Positions 34,515 to 43,702 are shown, counted from the first letter of the stretch. The stretch: 64,000 nucleotides of DNA from Rhodospirillaceae bacterium (GCA_040219235.1 JAVJSV010000011.1:868001-932000), one strand, 5' to 3'. The notes: a model not told the origin generated them from the letters alone. A program made the numbers and translations.

Positions 34515-36605
34515 ATGCTCTATATCTCCCAGAAATCATGGTCTCCAGACAGCATAAGCACCCTAGCAGAGCATATTGAAACGATTCGGGCGACTGCGCA
34601 GCGTTTCGAAGTGACTGGACCGAGCGAGCCAGTTGTGCTGCTGCCTCATGCCCCAGCAAGTGCAGGCGCCGCTGACCGTGTCCATGCTTTAAAGGCTCTT
34701 GCAGATTTGGCGGCTGAAAAAGGCGTTTTCCTGGCTGGCTCAGCGACGCTTGCGTGCAGCGTTGCTGGCGGCCCGATAACGATTGGCTTCTTAATCAGCG
34801 CCTCTGGTGAGGTCTTGTTAGAGACAGAGAAAGTATCGCCGGAATTGGTCAATGGCCTCGCGGCAGAACAGACTAGTGCGGTTGGTAAGCCGAAAACGTT
34901 TGCGTCTGCGGCAACACCCATTGGCCAGGTTGGCATCCTTCCTGGAGAGGATATTTTGTTTCCACATTATGCCCGCAGTCTCGTCTGGCAGGGCGCAGAG
35001 ATCATTCTGAATCCAACAGCAGAGCTTGGCGATGATTTGTTCGAGGCACGTCAATTGGCAAGAGCTGCCCGTGCTTTTGAGAATGCAGCCTTTGTGGCGG
35101 CGTCATCGGCCCTTACGCGAGGCATCAATGGTGCGTCTGTGTCCTATCCTGGGGTCAGCGGATTATCGGATTGGAATGGTAAACAAATTACTGCGAAGGC
35201 CGACGAGGATTTTATCAGAGTTGATGTTTATGTCGACAAGCTGCGTCGCAAGCGCGCCGCGATCTTTGGTATTGCGCCTCTACATCTACGCGCGAACCTT
35301 TTTGCGGATGGATATAAAAAACTCATCAATAAAAAAGATACAAAACCGGCAGAGCCGAAAGGTGCTGAATCGTGGATTGCAGACGCACGCAGCCGGCTGA
35401 ACACAGCAAAGAAACTGCAAGGCACGGGGGCTGAAACTGAATACGACGTATTGCTCGTTCAATCTGTAAAGACGATGATTCAAAAAACATCAGACGTACG
35501 GGCTATGAGCACGGAAAATGTGCAACGCGCTTTGGAGTTGCCCTCGCGAACAGCGTCTAATCCAAATATTCGGCTTGTCGCGTTGTCTGAATTTTTCATG
35601 ACCGGCCAAGGGGGGCATGGCTACCGTTCGCCTATAACGTTGCAACGTTTGGCCATCCGGTATCCCGGCCCTGAGATGGAGTTGCTCTCGGAATTTGCGC
35701 TTAAGCATAAAGTGTATTTGGCTGGCTCGACATTTGAAATCGATGATAAATTGCCTGGGTATGTCTTTAACTCTGCTTTCATTCTTAATGACTCTGGTGA
35801 TTTGATTCACCGGTATCGCAAAATTCAGTGTGCAGATGTCTGGGGATCTCTGCCGGACACCACTCCAAGTACGATCTATGACAAATATCTAGAAACCTAT
35901 GGATACGATTTTTTGTTTCCTGTGGTCGATACGCCCATTGGGAAACTTGGGACGATGGTTTGCTTCGATCAGGCTCACCCAGAAATCGCCCGCATGCTAG
36001 TTAAGAATGGTGCCGAAGTGATTATCCATCCGTCATCCGAGGGCCATGGATCTGGTCGGCGCGGCTGGGATATTGCCCGGCAAACGCGGGCGTTTGAAAA
36101 CGTTGCCTATATTTTGTCGCCGTTGCCCGGCGGCGAGCATTTCAACCCGGACTCGAAGTACGAGCACACCAATCAAATGCGCGGCTATACCAAGATGGTG
36201 AACTTTGACGGCTCGATTCAAGGTGAACTTGATACGCCGGGTGCTGCGACATTGGCTGGTACAGTTGACCTGTTGGCGCTGCGTCGCGCCCGGGCTAATC
36301 CGCATATCAATCTACCAATCTGGGATGATCCAGAGGTCTACGTCGACAACTACGCCGCGGAAGTCGGGTTGAAAAATAACCTTGGCACAGGCGATCCGCT
36401 TGATAATCCGTACCGCGGGATGAAGCCACTGCGCAAAGTACTGTCCAGTTATTATGAGCGTGGAATTTTTCACGCACCTGTTGAAGCTTCGTCGCGCTCC
36501 TTATCTGTACCCGGAAAAGCCCAGCCTGATTTTAATAAAGAGTCGTCGAAACCTAAAACCCTGGCCGACGAAGAAAAAATGGATGGCGAGTACATTCAGG
36601 TCTAG
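34515..36605 (+). CDS. double-nitrilase-domain carbon-nitrogen hydrolase, paralogue C
   Basis: A 696-residue third paralogue, more diverged. The C-terminal domain keeps the triad: Glu in VALSEFFMTG, Lys in YRKIQCADVW and Cys in MVCFDQAHPE. The N-terminal domain is clearly non-catalytic: His45 replaces Glu (VLLPHAP), Lys106 is present (LETEKVSPE), but the catalytic cysteine is Pro143 (GILPGED). It also has a ~35-residue hydrophilic C-terminal tail not seen in A or B. It heads a second rightward operon with an ABC substrate-binding protein, an alpha/beta hydrolase and a DUF1838 protein. Substrate unknown; probably related to that of A and B. Confidence 0.83.
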   Translation: MLYISQKSWSPDSISTLAEHIETIRATAQRFEVTGPSEPVVLLPHAPASAGAADRVHALKALADLAAEKGVFLAGSATLACSVAGGPITIGFLISASGEVLLETEKVSPELVNGLAAEQTSAVGKPKTFASAATPIGQVGILPGEDILFPHYARSLVWQGAEIILNPTAELGDDLFEARQLARAARAFENAAFVAASSALTRGINGASVSYPGVSGLSDWNGKQITAKADEDFIRVDVYVDKLRRKRAAIFGIAPLHLRANLFADGYKKLINKKDTKPAEPKGAESWIADARSRLNTAKKLQGTGAETEYDVLLVQSVKTMIQKTSDVRAMSTENVQRALELPSRTASNPNIRLVALSEFFMTGQGGHGYRSPITLQRLAIRYPGPEMELLSEFALKHKVYLAGSTFEIDDKLPGYVFNSAFILNDSGDLIHRYRKIQCADVWGSLPDTTPSTIYDKYLETYGYDFLFPVVDTPIGKLGTMVCFDQAHPEIARMLVKNGAEVIIHPSSEGHGSGRRGWDIARQTRAFENVAYILSPLPGGEHFNPDSKYEHTNQMRGYTKMVNFDGSIQGELDTPGAATLAGTVDLLALRRARANPHINLPIWDDPEVYVDNYAAEVGLKNNLGTGDPLDNPYRGMKPLRKVLSSYYERGIFHAPVEASSRSLSVPGKAQPDFNKESSKPKTLADEEKMDGEYIQV

Positions 36606-36640
36606 CGACAACACCATCCAGTAGGCGGAGAAATCTTTAA

Positions 36641-38185
36641 ATGAAACGTGCCTTCAGAACGTTTTTGGTAAGCCTAGGCTTGGCCGTCTTGGTTGTCCCA
36701 TTGGGAGCGGCGCTGGTTGCAGCTGAAGACTCTACGAATGTTCTGCGTGTTGCCGTTCCCGCGCGCCCACCGGGTCTTGGAAACCCATATTCTTCGCTAC
36801 CGGTCGGGGCCATCAACTCAAACTATGTGCTTTTTGATGCCCTGACGTTGATCGGAGATAAGGGCGCTGTCTTACCGGCGTTGGCTTTATCCTGGCGGTC
36901 GGAGGGAGAGTCTGCGTGGCTGTTTGAGTTACGCCCTGATGTTGTTTTTTCCAATGGCGAGCCTCTGACGGCTCAATCCGTCGTTGATGTCCTCACGTTT
37001 TTAAGAAGCCCTGAGGCAGGGGGGTATTTGGTTTCTGGCGAGACACAAATGATTGAGTCCGCTGAGGTGGTGGACGATCTCACAGTCCGCATAAATACGA
37101 ATCGCCCCGATGCCATTCTACCGAAACGCATGAGTTTCGTTTTCATGATCCCGATGACCTATTGGAACGAGGTTGGTTCAGATGGGTTTTCCTTAGAGCC
37201 CGTTGGCTCAGGCCCATTCAAGCTCAAGGATTGGGGGCAAACGACGGGGCGGTTTGTTTTTGAACGTAATAACCTCTCCTGGCGTAAAGCCGCTGATTTT
37301 GACGAGATTAGTTTTACGGCTGTTGGCGATGTTGTTAGCCGGGCGCAATCCATGCTCAGCGACCAAATTGATCTCTCGTTTAAGCTCAGCCTTGATTTGT
37401 TGACGGACTTAAATGCAGCCGGGTTTAAAACTTTAGCACGTGAAACGTATTCGATTGGGGCGTGGGCTTTCCATCAGGTTGATAAGACATCTCCGATTTC
37501 TGATATCCGGGTTCGGAGGGCTTTGAATATGGCTGTGGACCGCGATGCGATTGCCAAGTCCGTGTTATCCGGAGTCACAGCGCCGGTCTCTCAAGTGGCG
37601 ACATCAGAGGTGTTTGGCTATGTTCCGGGACTCCCAAATTTCCCTTATGACCCCGTGGCGGCGCGTGCGCTTCTCAAGGAAGCTGGATATGGCAATGGCC
37701 TGAAGTTAAAAGCCACTGTCCGGAGCGATCCCTCGGTGCCAGAGTCCGCTTTGATTTATCAGGTCGTGGCGCAAAATTTGTCGGCGATTGGCGTGGATGT
37801 TGAATTGAGTCCAATTCCCGGTACACGGTGGCTCGGCATGTACTTTTCTGGAGACTGGCAAGGGTCAGATATTCTGGACACCAGCTTTAACAACTCCATC
37901 CACGGTGATGCGATCCGTAGTATTGAGACCGCGTCTTGTTTAAAGGCGGGGGCTTTCTTTTGCGACGAAGCGATGCTGCCTTTGATTGAGGCGAGCAACG
38001 CTGAATTTGATATCGCTGCGCGGGAGCGGAAGCTGCAAGAGTTAGTGACGGCGCTGCATCATAATCCGCCTGCTTTATATTTATTTCCCTATTTTGACAC
38101 GTTGGCCTACAGCTCGAAACTTGATGATCTACCGATCACTGGGCAGCGCGTGAATCTCGAGCAAATCAGAAGGCGCAGCCCATGA
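36641..38185 (+). CDS. ABC-type peptide/nickel-like substrate-binding protein (SBP_bac_5), orphan
   Basis: A 514-residue periplasmic binding protein of the oligopeptide/dipeptide class (family 5). The signal peptide ends near residue 30 (LVAAEDS). Typical segments are LVLFDALTLIG-like NYVLFDALTLIG, LRPDVVFSNGEPLTAQSVV, EPVGSGPFKLKDW and DIRVRRALNMAVDRDAIAKSVL. It delivers a peptide-like or other amphipathic ligand to a permease, but no permease or ATPase genes are near. It lies 35 bp after nitrilase C and overlaps the secreted alpha/beta hydrolase by 4 bases (ATGA), tying transport and hydrolysis together. Confidence 0.9.
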   Translation: MKRAFRTFLVSLGLAVLVVPLGAALVAAEDSTNVLRVAVPARPPGLGNPYSSLPVGAINSNYVLFDALTLIGDKGAVLPALALSWRSEGESAWLFELRPDVVFSNGEPLTAQSVVDVLTFLRSPEAGGYLVSGETQMIESAEVVDDLTVRINTNRPDAILPKRMSFVFMIPMTYWNEVGSDGFSLEPVGSGPFKLKDWGQTTGRFVFERNNLSWRKAADFDEISFTAVGDVVSRAQSMLSDQIDLSFKLSLDLLTDLNAAGFKTLARETYSIGAWAFHQVDKTSPISDIRVRRALNMAVDRDAIAKSVLSGVTAPVSQVATSEVFGYVPGLPNFPYDPVAARALLKEAGYGNGLKLKATVRSDPSVPESALIYQVVAQNLSAIGVDVELSPIPGTRWLGMYFSGDWQGSDILDTSFNNSIHGDAIRSIETASCLKAGAFFCDEAMLPLIEASNAEFDIAARERKLQELVTALHHNPPALYLFPYFDTLAYSSKLDDLPITGQRVNLEQIRRRSP

Positions 38186-39132
38186 CACACTCATGGTTCA
38201 GACAGATGATGGCGGGTGCATTTTTTGCGTCCAGTTTACTGGCATACGGTTCCTCTCCTTGGGCAAAGGAGGCGCCCCGCTTACGGCTCATTGATGGTTA
38301 TGACGGTGTTCCTCTGAATGTCGCGGAAACGGGCAAGCCTGGAAGCCCAGGTATCCTTTTTGTTCATGGTAACGGCCAGGGATACTTAAGTTGGAAGCAC
38401 CAGTTAGAGTCCGATCTGTCTCAAGACTTTCATGTGGTGGCTTTCGATCAACGCGGTCACGGCAATTCGGGGAAACCATGGGATGCAGACTCCTACAATC
38501 GCGCCTGCATCTGGGCCGAGGATATCGCCGCTGTGATCCGAGAGACTGGACTCCAGAAGCCTGTCCTTGTGGGCTGGTCTCGCGGCGGTTTGATGGTTAT
38601 GCACTATGTGCGCTGTTTAGGTATTCAAGACTTAGCAGGAATTGCAATGGTAGCCGCGCGTGGACGTTTGGTTGAGGCCGGATTGCCCACTCAGGAAACG
38701 CCCGCACGCTCCAGTCAGCGCCAGTTGCAAAGCTTGGACATAGAGCAGAATCTCGCTGGGGCGGAGGTATTTTCAGGATTGATGACGGCAAAGCCAATGA
38801 CTGGTCCGCTGGCTGATGCTTTTGAAGTTATGAACATGATGGCTCCACCTTATGCACGGCAAGCGATGAGCGGTCCTGTCTTAGATCCGGACGGCGCGGA
38901 AATAACAACATACGAGGGCCTTCAGTCTCAGTTGTCATTGCCGTTCTTGGTCGTGCTGGGGGAGCTAGATCCATTTCGTGACTCAGTCGAAATGGCCGCA
39001 AATTACAGCAAGGCTTTGCCTCATGCTGATGTGAACATATATCCGGGTGTAGGGCATTCACCTTTTGTTGAGCTACCTGACCGGTTTAATGCTGAGCTGC
39101 GCACGTTCGTTTTGAAGGCGAACGCAGATTAA
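38182..39132 (+). CDS. secreted alpha/beta hydrolase
   Basis: A 316-residue alpha/beta hydrolase with an N-terminal signal peptide (cleavage near AYGSSPWAKEA). The oxyanion strand is LFVHGNGQG, the conserved loop FDQRGHGNSGKPW, and the nucleophile elbow GWSRGG (Ser at about residue 134). The acidic residue is in LGELDPFRD and the catalytic His in GVGHSPF. All catalytic residues are present, unlike the two hydrolase-fold proteins at 19.6-21.5 kb. Its ATG overlaps the stop of the substrate-binding protein gene. It would cleave an ester or amide in the periplasm. Confidence 0.87.
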   Translation: MTHSWFRQMMAGAFFASSLLAYGSSPWAKEAPRLRLIDGYDGVPLNVAETGKPGSPGILFVHGNGQGYLSWKHQLESDLSQDFHVVAFDQRGHGNSGKPWDADSYNRACIWAEDIAAVIRETGLQKPVLVGWSRGGLMVMHYVRCLGIQDLAGIAMVAARGRLVEAGLPTQETPARSSQRQLQSLDIEQNLAGAEVFSGLMTAKPMTGPLADAFEVMNMMAPPYARQAMSGPVLDPDGAEITTYEGLQSQLSLPFLVVLGELDPFRDSVEMAANYSKALPHADVNIYPGVGHSPFVELPDRFNAELRTFVLKANAD

Positions 39133-39162
39133 CTTATCATCACTTTAGGGATGGAGGCGAAC

Positions 39163-40068
39163 ATGGTTGAATTTGGACTGTCACGCCGGGCTGCTGTTGT
39201 CGGCGCCGGGGCGTTAGGAGTCGCTGGGGGACAGGTGCAAGCTGCGCCGGGTTCGATGTTGCCAGACGATGTTGCCGCCTGGACACCTGAGCAGCGTGTG
39301 TACGCGCTCGCGAAGCAACAAGGCCGGGTCGATGATGGAAAGGCGATGTGGCGCACCCGCGGCGTTATCTACGGCTTCAGGGCTCCTGAGTCGCCAATTC
39401 CACTGGTCCGCTTCAAAGGCTGCGAGCAACAATGGGTGAAGAAAGTCTCGGATGCTGAATTTATCAAGTACAATTCGCTGCTGACCTATTACAGCGATTT
39501 TCAGACGGACGATATCATCGACGGGTTTGTGAATCCGATGACGGGCAATGAGGTGACGTTCAAGCCTAACTGGAGCCGTGTTCCTGAAGGTCAGAAGATC
39601 GCCGTGAATGGCGTGACGTTAAACATTGTCGATAAAGCGTTTCCCGACTTTTACGCCAACAGTTCAATTAATGATGTTGAAATAAACCGGATTGATGACA
39701 CGGTGTCCTTCCATGCCAAGATGCGCTGGCCGGAGCCTTTGGTGCGGAATCCTTATAATCAAGACAATACGTTCTTTACCAAACTGGTTGACCTGCAAGA
39801 TCCAGAACAATCCTGGATTCCTGCCCATGGGGCTGGTCAGATTTTGATGCCGTCTATGCCAAACATCGGCATGGATACGCCGGATATTGGACAAGTCATT
39901 TGGCACGTTGAATTCTATAAGATCAGATCTTGGGATGATCTGCCGTCAGATTATCTGACCAAGGCGCTTGCCGAGCATGGCGAAGATTTTGACGTGAACC
40001 CCATAAACGACACGGTGCCCTCTAAGCTGGCGCAGAATTTAGCGAAGCTCGGATATCTCAAAAACTAA
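39163..40068 (+). CDS. Tat-exported DUF1838 family protein
   Basis: A 301-residue protein starting MVEFGLSRRAAVVGAGALGV, a twin-arginine signal with a short hydrophobic core, cleaved near VQAAPG. The body matches DUF1838: KAMWRTRGVIYGFRAPESPI, FKGCEQQWVKKV, TYYSDFQTDDIIDGFVNPMT and HVEFYKIRSWDDLPSDYLTK. The family has unknown function and is often found beside catabolic genes. The ATG at 39163 is preferred because GGAGG is 5 bases upstream; the ATG at 39151 lies on that ribosome site. It is the last gene of the operon, and its stop codon runs directly into a strong hairpin. Confidence 0.85.
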   Translation: MVEFGLSRRAAVVGAGALGVAGGQVQAAPGSMLPDDVAAWTPEQRVYALAKQQGRVDDGKAMWRTRGVIYGFRAPESPIPLVRFKGCEQQWVKKVSDAEFIKYNSLLTYYSDFQTDDIIDGFVNPMTGNEVTFKPNWSRVPEGQKIAVNGVTLNIVDKAFPDFYANSSINDVEINRIDDTVSFHAKMRWPEPLVRNPYNQDNTFFTKLVDLQDPEQSWIPAHGAGQILMPSMPNIGMDTPDIGQVIWHVEFYKIRSWDDLPSDYLTKALAEHGEDFDVNPINDTVPSKLAQNLAKLGYLKN

Positions 40069-40099
40069 GGGGGTGTCTGCGCGCCGCGGACACCCCCTT
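40067..40099. terminator. strong bidirectional hairpin between convergent operons
   Basis: An 11-bp perfect stem AAGGGGGTGTC / GACACCCCCTT around an 11-nt GC-rich loop sits exactly at the end of the DUF1838 gene (its stop is 40066-40068) and 26 bp from the convergent small membrane-protein gene. The T-tract is short (CTTAATTC on one side), but position and stability suit a shared terminator. Confidence 0.75.
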
Positions 40100-40124
40100 A
40101 ATTCAAGCTCGGTTTCGTTACGCG

Positions 40125-40289
40125 CTATGAGGATGGAGATGTGGTTTTCTTGCCTGTGACAGCTTTGTAGATCAGGTGGCCGACGATAATGGCTACACCG
40201 ATGCCGAGGAACACCCAGAAAAGATCCCAAGACATGCCTTCAAGAGTAGTTTGTCCCCAAGCATCACGGCTGTAACGTAGCAATTCCAT
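40125..40289 (-). CDS. 54-residue single-span membrane protein adjoining the molybdenum hydroxylase genes
   Basis: A 54-residue reading frame that begins MELLRYSRDAWGQTTLEGMS and has one strong transmembrane segment, WDLFWVFLGIGVAIIVGHLI (about residues 21-40), then a basic tail KAVTGKKTTSPSS. Its ATG follows the stop codon of the FAD subunit with no gap (TAAATG), so it is translationally coupled to it and is the fourth gene of the hydroxylase operon. I infer a membrane anchor or electron-transfer accessory for the exported enzyme. No named family was recognised. The coupling and the clean hydrophobic profile are the main support. Confidence 0.7.
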   Translation of the reverse strand: MELLRYSRDAWGQTTLEGMSWDLFWVFLGIGVAIIVGHLIYKAVTGKKTTSPSS

Positions 40290-41282
40290 TTAGGCAGCAC
40301 TCCGAATGGCACGCTTCACTAAGTTTTCCATCAACGGAATTTTGAAGTGGTTATAGTTGAGTGGGGTCGCGCCTCTTGAGGCGGTCCCGCCTGCAAGATC
40401 AGCTGTTTCTGCATCTGGTGTACTGCCGCGCACGATTTCTTCTGCACTGCGAATGCGTTTCGGGACACATTCTACTCCGGCGCAAACGATACGAATATCT
40501 TCGACAACGCCGCCAGACATGATGATGGCAGACGCGACGTTGACCAGAGGGAAATCCCACGTGTTTCTGTCGGCCACTTTTTCAAAATAAAACGCGGCAC
40601 TTGCCCATTTTGCAGGAATACGAATAGCGGTCAGAATTTCATTGGGTTGTACCACCGTCATACGCATAATGTTGATGGCTGGGCCGATAAAAAATTCTTC
40701 TGCTGGAACCACCCGCTCGCCTTCAGGTCCACGTATAACCATTTGTGCATCAAGGGCGACGACAGCCGCCGCCGTATCCGAGGGGGTCACAGCAACGCAG
40801 CGGGAAGCCCCAAACAAGCAGTGTTCGCGATTCATACCTTCTGGCGTATCTGCATAACAGGTGTTGCCGCCTGCACGATAGCAATCCAGTCCTGCGCGGT
40901 AGTACCAGCAGCGGGCATCCTGACAGAGGTTGCCGCCTAGGGTGCCGGCGTTGCGGATTTGAGGGCTGGCCACGCGACCAGCAGCGTGTGCTAGAAGGCT
41001 ATAAGACCCTGAAGTGATTGGATTGTTTTCGATCTCGGTGAGCGTCGTCATGGCTCCAATTTCGATACCATCTGCGGTTTCGCGGATACCGTTCAACTCG
41101 GCAATGCCGCCAAGATCAATCAGCGCTTCAGGGCGTTTTGCGCGGTCCTTAAACCAATCGTAACTGTCCTGGCCACCGGCAATCTTCCAGCCTTTTTCGC
41201 CATACTTCTCTAGAAGCTCCAGCGCGTTCTCAATGTCTGTGGGTTGGAACAGCGCAAACTGCGGCATCATATCTTTGGTCAT
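40290..41282 (-). CDS. molybdenum hydroxylase FAD-binding subunit (CoxM/PaoB-like)
   Basis: A 330-residue FAD subunit of an aldehyde oxidase/xanthine dehydrogenase-family enzyme. WKIAGGQDSYD (about 32-42) and GAMTTLTEIENNP are the FAD-binding segments, and ASPQIRNAGTLGGNLCQDAR leads into a cysteine-rich insert with Cys120, Cys125, Cys134 and Cys142. That insert matches the position of the extra 4Fe-4S loop in PaoB/4-hydroxybenzoyl-CoA reductase-type subunits. The ATG at 41282 has AGGAGGG upstream; the longer frame to 41351 would overlap the Mo subunit. It lies 13 bp after the Mo subunit gene. No signal peptide, so it would be exported with the Tat-bearing partner. Confidence 0.9.
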   Translation of the reverse strand: MTKDMMPQFALFQPTDIENALELLEKYGEKGWKIAGGQDSYDWFKDRAKRPEALIDLGGIAELNGIRETADGIEIGAMTTLTEIENNPITSGSYSLLAHAAGRVASPQIRNAGTLGGNLCQDARCWYYRAGLDCYRAGGNTCYADTPEGMNREHCLFGASRCVAVTPSDTAAAVVALDAQMVIRGPEGERVVPAEEFFIGPAINIMRMTVVQPNEILTAIRIPAKWASAAFYFEKVADRNTWDFPLVNVASAIIMSGGVVEDIRIVCAGVECVPKRIRSAEEIVRGSTPDAETADLAGGTASRGATPLNYNHFKIPLMENLVKRAIRSAA

Positions 41283-41295
41283 GTTTACGCCCTCC

Positions 41296-43701
41296 TTACT
41301 GGTTGCTGATTTGAAGTTTTTTGTATGACTGAGGCCGGTCAGCCAAAGCATTGATGATCATATCTGGCACAATCGGCGTGCGGTTAAAATATACACCGCC
41401 CAAAGCATCAGAAATTGCGCTCAGCAATGCTGCAGCGGCACAGCCCATAAGTGGTTCGCCGATGCCACGAGCCCCAACTGGATTCATGGGGTCTGGTTTA
41501 TCAACAAACCCAGTGTCCATCTCTGGTGGTACATCAAGATAAGATGGTGGCTTATTCTGATAGAAACCGACGTTAGCGGGTAGACCATTTTGAGGATCGT
41601 AGACAATCCGCTCCAGTCCAGCCATGCCAATACCCATCACCGCCCCGCTGCGGATTTGGTGCGACAGCCCTTTCGGGTGAATCACGGTGCCGCAGTCAGC
41701 AGTACCAGAATATTCGAGGATTTCGTATTTGCCGGTCTCGACATCGAGCTCAATTTTCATGAAGCCGACCGCTAAGGCGGGAGGGAGTTGCTCAAACGGA
41801 ATTTTATCTTTCGCAACACCAATCAAGCCAGTGCCAGCCATCGCCATCACGGAGTCTTTAGTGATTTGGTGGATATCGTCAGCCATTTCCTGACCGCTGA
41901 ATTTGCCACCAAGGTCGATGGCGCGTTGCGCGGCTTGCGCGAATGTTAAATGTGTTTCTGGATTGGCGATGGAGAATACTTTGTCGTCACCCACATCATA
42001 GTCTTCAGGAGCACCACCGAAGTCGTTTGCGGCGATTTCCAGAAGCTTTTGCTTCGCATCCATAGCACCAGCATAATTGGTGCGTGACATGGTGAACGAC
42101 GTGTTACTTCCAAACTGGCCCAGGTTCCAGGGCAAGTTACGGCGGCTGTCGCCACGCTCGATGACACAATTGTCCCAAGAACATCCAAGAACTTCAGCCG
42201 CGACGCGTGCTGTGCTGGCATAAGAGAACGTGCCGAGATTGCCGACGCCTGTATGAATATGGATTTTGCCATCGGGGGCTAAACGGATGAGTCCATCGAA
42301 ACCGCTGGCGCCGGCCGGATGGAAAGCTTGTCCGATCCCGATGCCAATAACCTTAGTGCCGTTGCGCTTTCCACTTTCGGCCTTCTTTTCTTCCCAGCCA
42401 AACTGCTCAGCACCCATGGCGATCGCCTCTCTCAGGTAAGCGCTGGAGACCTTACGTGGTTGGTTGGCGTATGTGGTTTCATTTGTGGTGGCGTTGATTT
42501 CACGGATAGCAAGCCGGTCCACGCCCATGGCTTTGGCGGCTTTATCCATCAAAGGTTCCATGATGCAAGCAAGCTGGTTTTGTCCAGGGCCACGTTGGGC
42601 TGTCGTGCCCGGCGTGTTGGTGGAAACCGGAATGCCTTTCCAACGCATGGCTTCAGGCGTGTAAACCAAGGATAAGGCGCCGCCCGCGTTCATGTAGTCC
42701 GGGAAGCCATCATTGGCACCGCTCTGCTGAACGATATACATGTCTGCTGCGATCAAACGTCCATCTTCGCGGAAGCCAAGTTTGACGCTGCCCTGGAACC
42801 CGTTTCTGCGTTGGCCAAGGTAGTATTCCTCGGCGCGTGAGATCCGCATCATGCAAGGGCGACCGGTTTTTTTAGACATATGCGCCGGAATTGTCGCGAT
42901 TGGATAAGCGGTACCCTTAGAGCCGAAGCCCCCGCCGCAATATTCAGCAATCAGCACCAAGTCTTTCGGATCAATGCCAAGGTAGTTGGCATATCCGGGG
43001 ACCGTAAAGGTATGACTTTGTGTCGAGGCGTGGAGGTAGCACTTGCCGTTCTGCCAATAGGCGAAGGCACTGCGTGGTTCCATGCTCTGGTGAGGGTGGC
43101 CAGCAATGACAAAGGTTTCTTCTAGGACCAGATCCGCTTTTTCAAAGTTGCTGTCGACGTCGCCATATTCCCATTCGTCGCGCGCTTTGCCTTTAGGCAA
43201 CTCATCTTCGCCAGCGGCTGCAAAATCGCGGGCCGTCCACTTGATGCGCTCAATAAAAGGTTCGTTGCGGGCTGTGATATTGCCTTCGTCGTGCGCGTCT
43301 GGTCCGCCAGGGAACAGGCTCTGAAGCGGATCAATCGAGAATGGCAGCGGTTCATACTCAATCTTGATCTTTTCTAAGGCATTGGACGCCGTTGTTTCAT
43401 CAACTGCCGCAATGGCCAAAATCGGATCACCGACGTATTTTGGGTGATTGGTCAAAATCGGGCTTTGCGGTGTTGGCGGGTTGGTCACGTCATCGGCCGT
43501 TAGAATATCGATGACACCTTCCATTTTAAGCGCCTCTGAGGAGTCAATGTTAAGGACCCGCGCATGCGGCATTGGACTGACGAGCAGCTTAACAAAGAGC
43601 ATCCCTTCGGCCCGAAAGTCTTCCGCGTATTTTGCCTTGCCTGTGACCTTTGCGTGAAGATCGGGAGGCGTGAAGTCTTTACCAATGTGTTTAAAGGCCA
43701 T
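41296..43701 (-). CDS. molybdenum hydroxylase large (molybdopterin-binding) subunit, xanthine oxidase family
   Basis: An 801-residue Mo subunit. It begins with the a/b hammerhead region (KHIGKDFTPPDLHAKVTGKA) and has the molybdopterin loops GGGFGSKG (about residue 257), RGPGQNQ (about 370) and GVGNLGTFSYASTARVAAEV, plus the catalytic glutamate in GARGIGEP (about 747). The enzyme hydroxylates an aldehyde or N-heterocycle with water as oxygen source; the substrate cannot be set from motifs. Operon order 2Fe-2S, Mo, FAD, small membrane protein. The 2Fe-2S partner carries a Tat signal, so the complex is probably periplasmic like PaoABC. A MocA-type cofactor chaperone is not present here. Confidence 0.92.
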   Translation of the reverse strand: MAFKHIGKDFTPPDLHAKVTGKAKYAEDFRAEGMLFVKLLVSPMPHARVLNIDSSEALKMEGVIDILTADDVTNPPTPQSPILTNHPKYVGDPILAIAAVDETTASNALEKIKIEYEPLPFSIDPLQSLFPGGPDAHDEGNITARNEPFIERIKWTARDFAAAGEDELPKGKARDEWEYGDVDSNFEKADLVLEETFVIAGHPHQSMEPRSAFAYWQNGKCYLHASTQSHTFTVPGYANYLGIDPKDLVLIAEYCGGGFGSKGTAYPIATIPAHMSKKTGRPCMMRISRAEEYYLGQRRNGFQGSVKLGFREDGRLIAADMYIVQQSGANDGFPDYMNAGGALSLVYTPEAMRWKGIPVSTNTPGTTAQRGPGQNQLACIMEPLMDKAAKAMGVDRLAIREINATTNETTYANQPRKVSSAYLREAIAMGAEQFGWEEKKAESGKRNGTKVIGIGIGQAFHPAGASGFDGLIRLAPDGKIHIHTGVGNLGTFSYASTARVAAEVLGCSWDNCVIERGDSRRNLPWNLGQFGSNTSFTMSRTNYAGAMDAKQKLLEIAANDFGGAPEDYDVGDDKVFSIANPETHLTFAQAAQRAIDLGGKFSGQEMADDIHQITKDSVMAMAGTGLIGVAKDKIPFEQLPPALAVGFMKIELDVETGKYEILEYSGTADCGTVIHPKGLSHQIRSGAVMGIGMAGLERIVYDPQNGLPANVGFYQNKPPSYLDVPPEMDTGFVDKPDPMNPVGARGIGEPLMGCAAAALLSAISDALGGVYFNRTPIVPDMIINALADRPQSYKKLQISNQ

Positions 43702-43702
43702 G

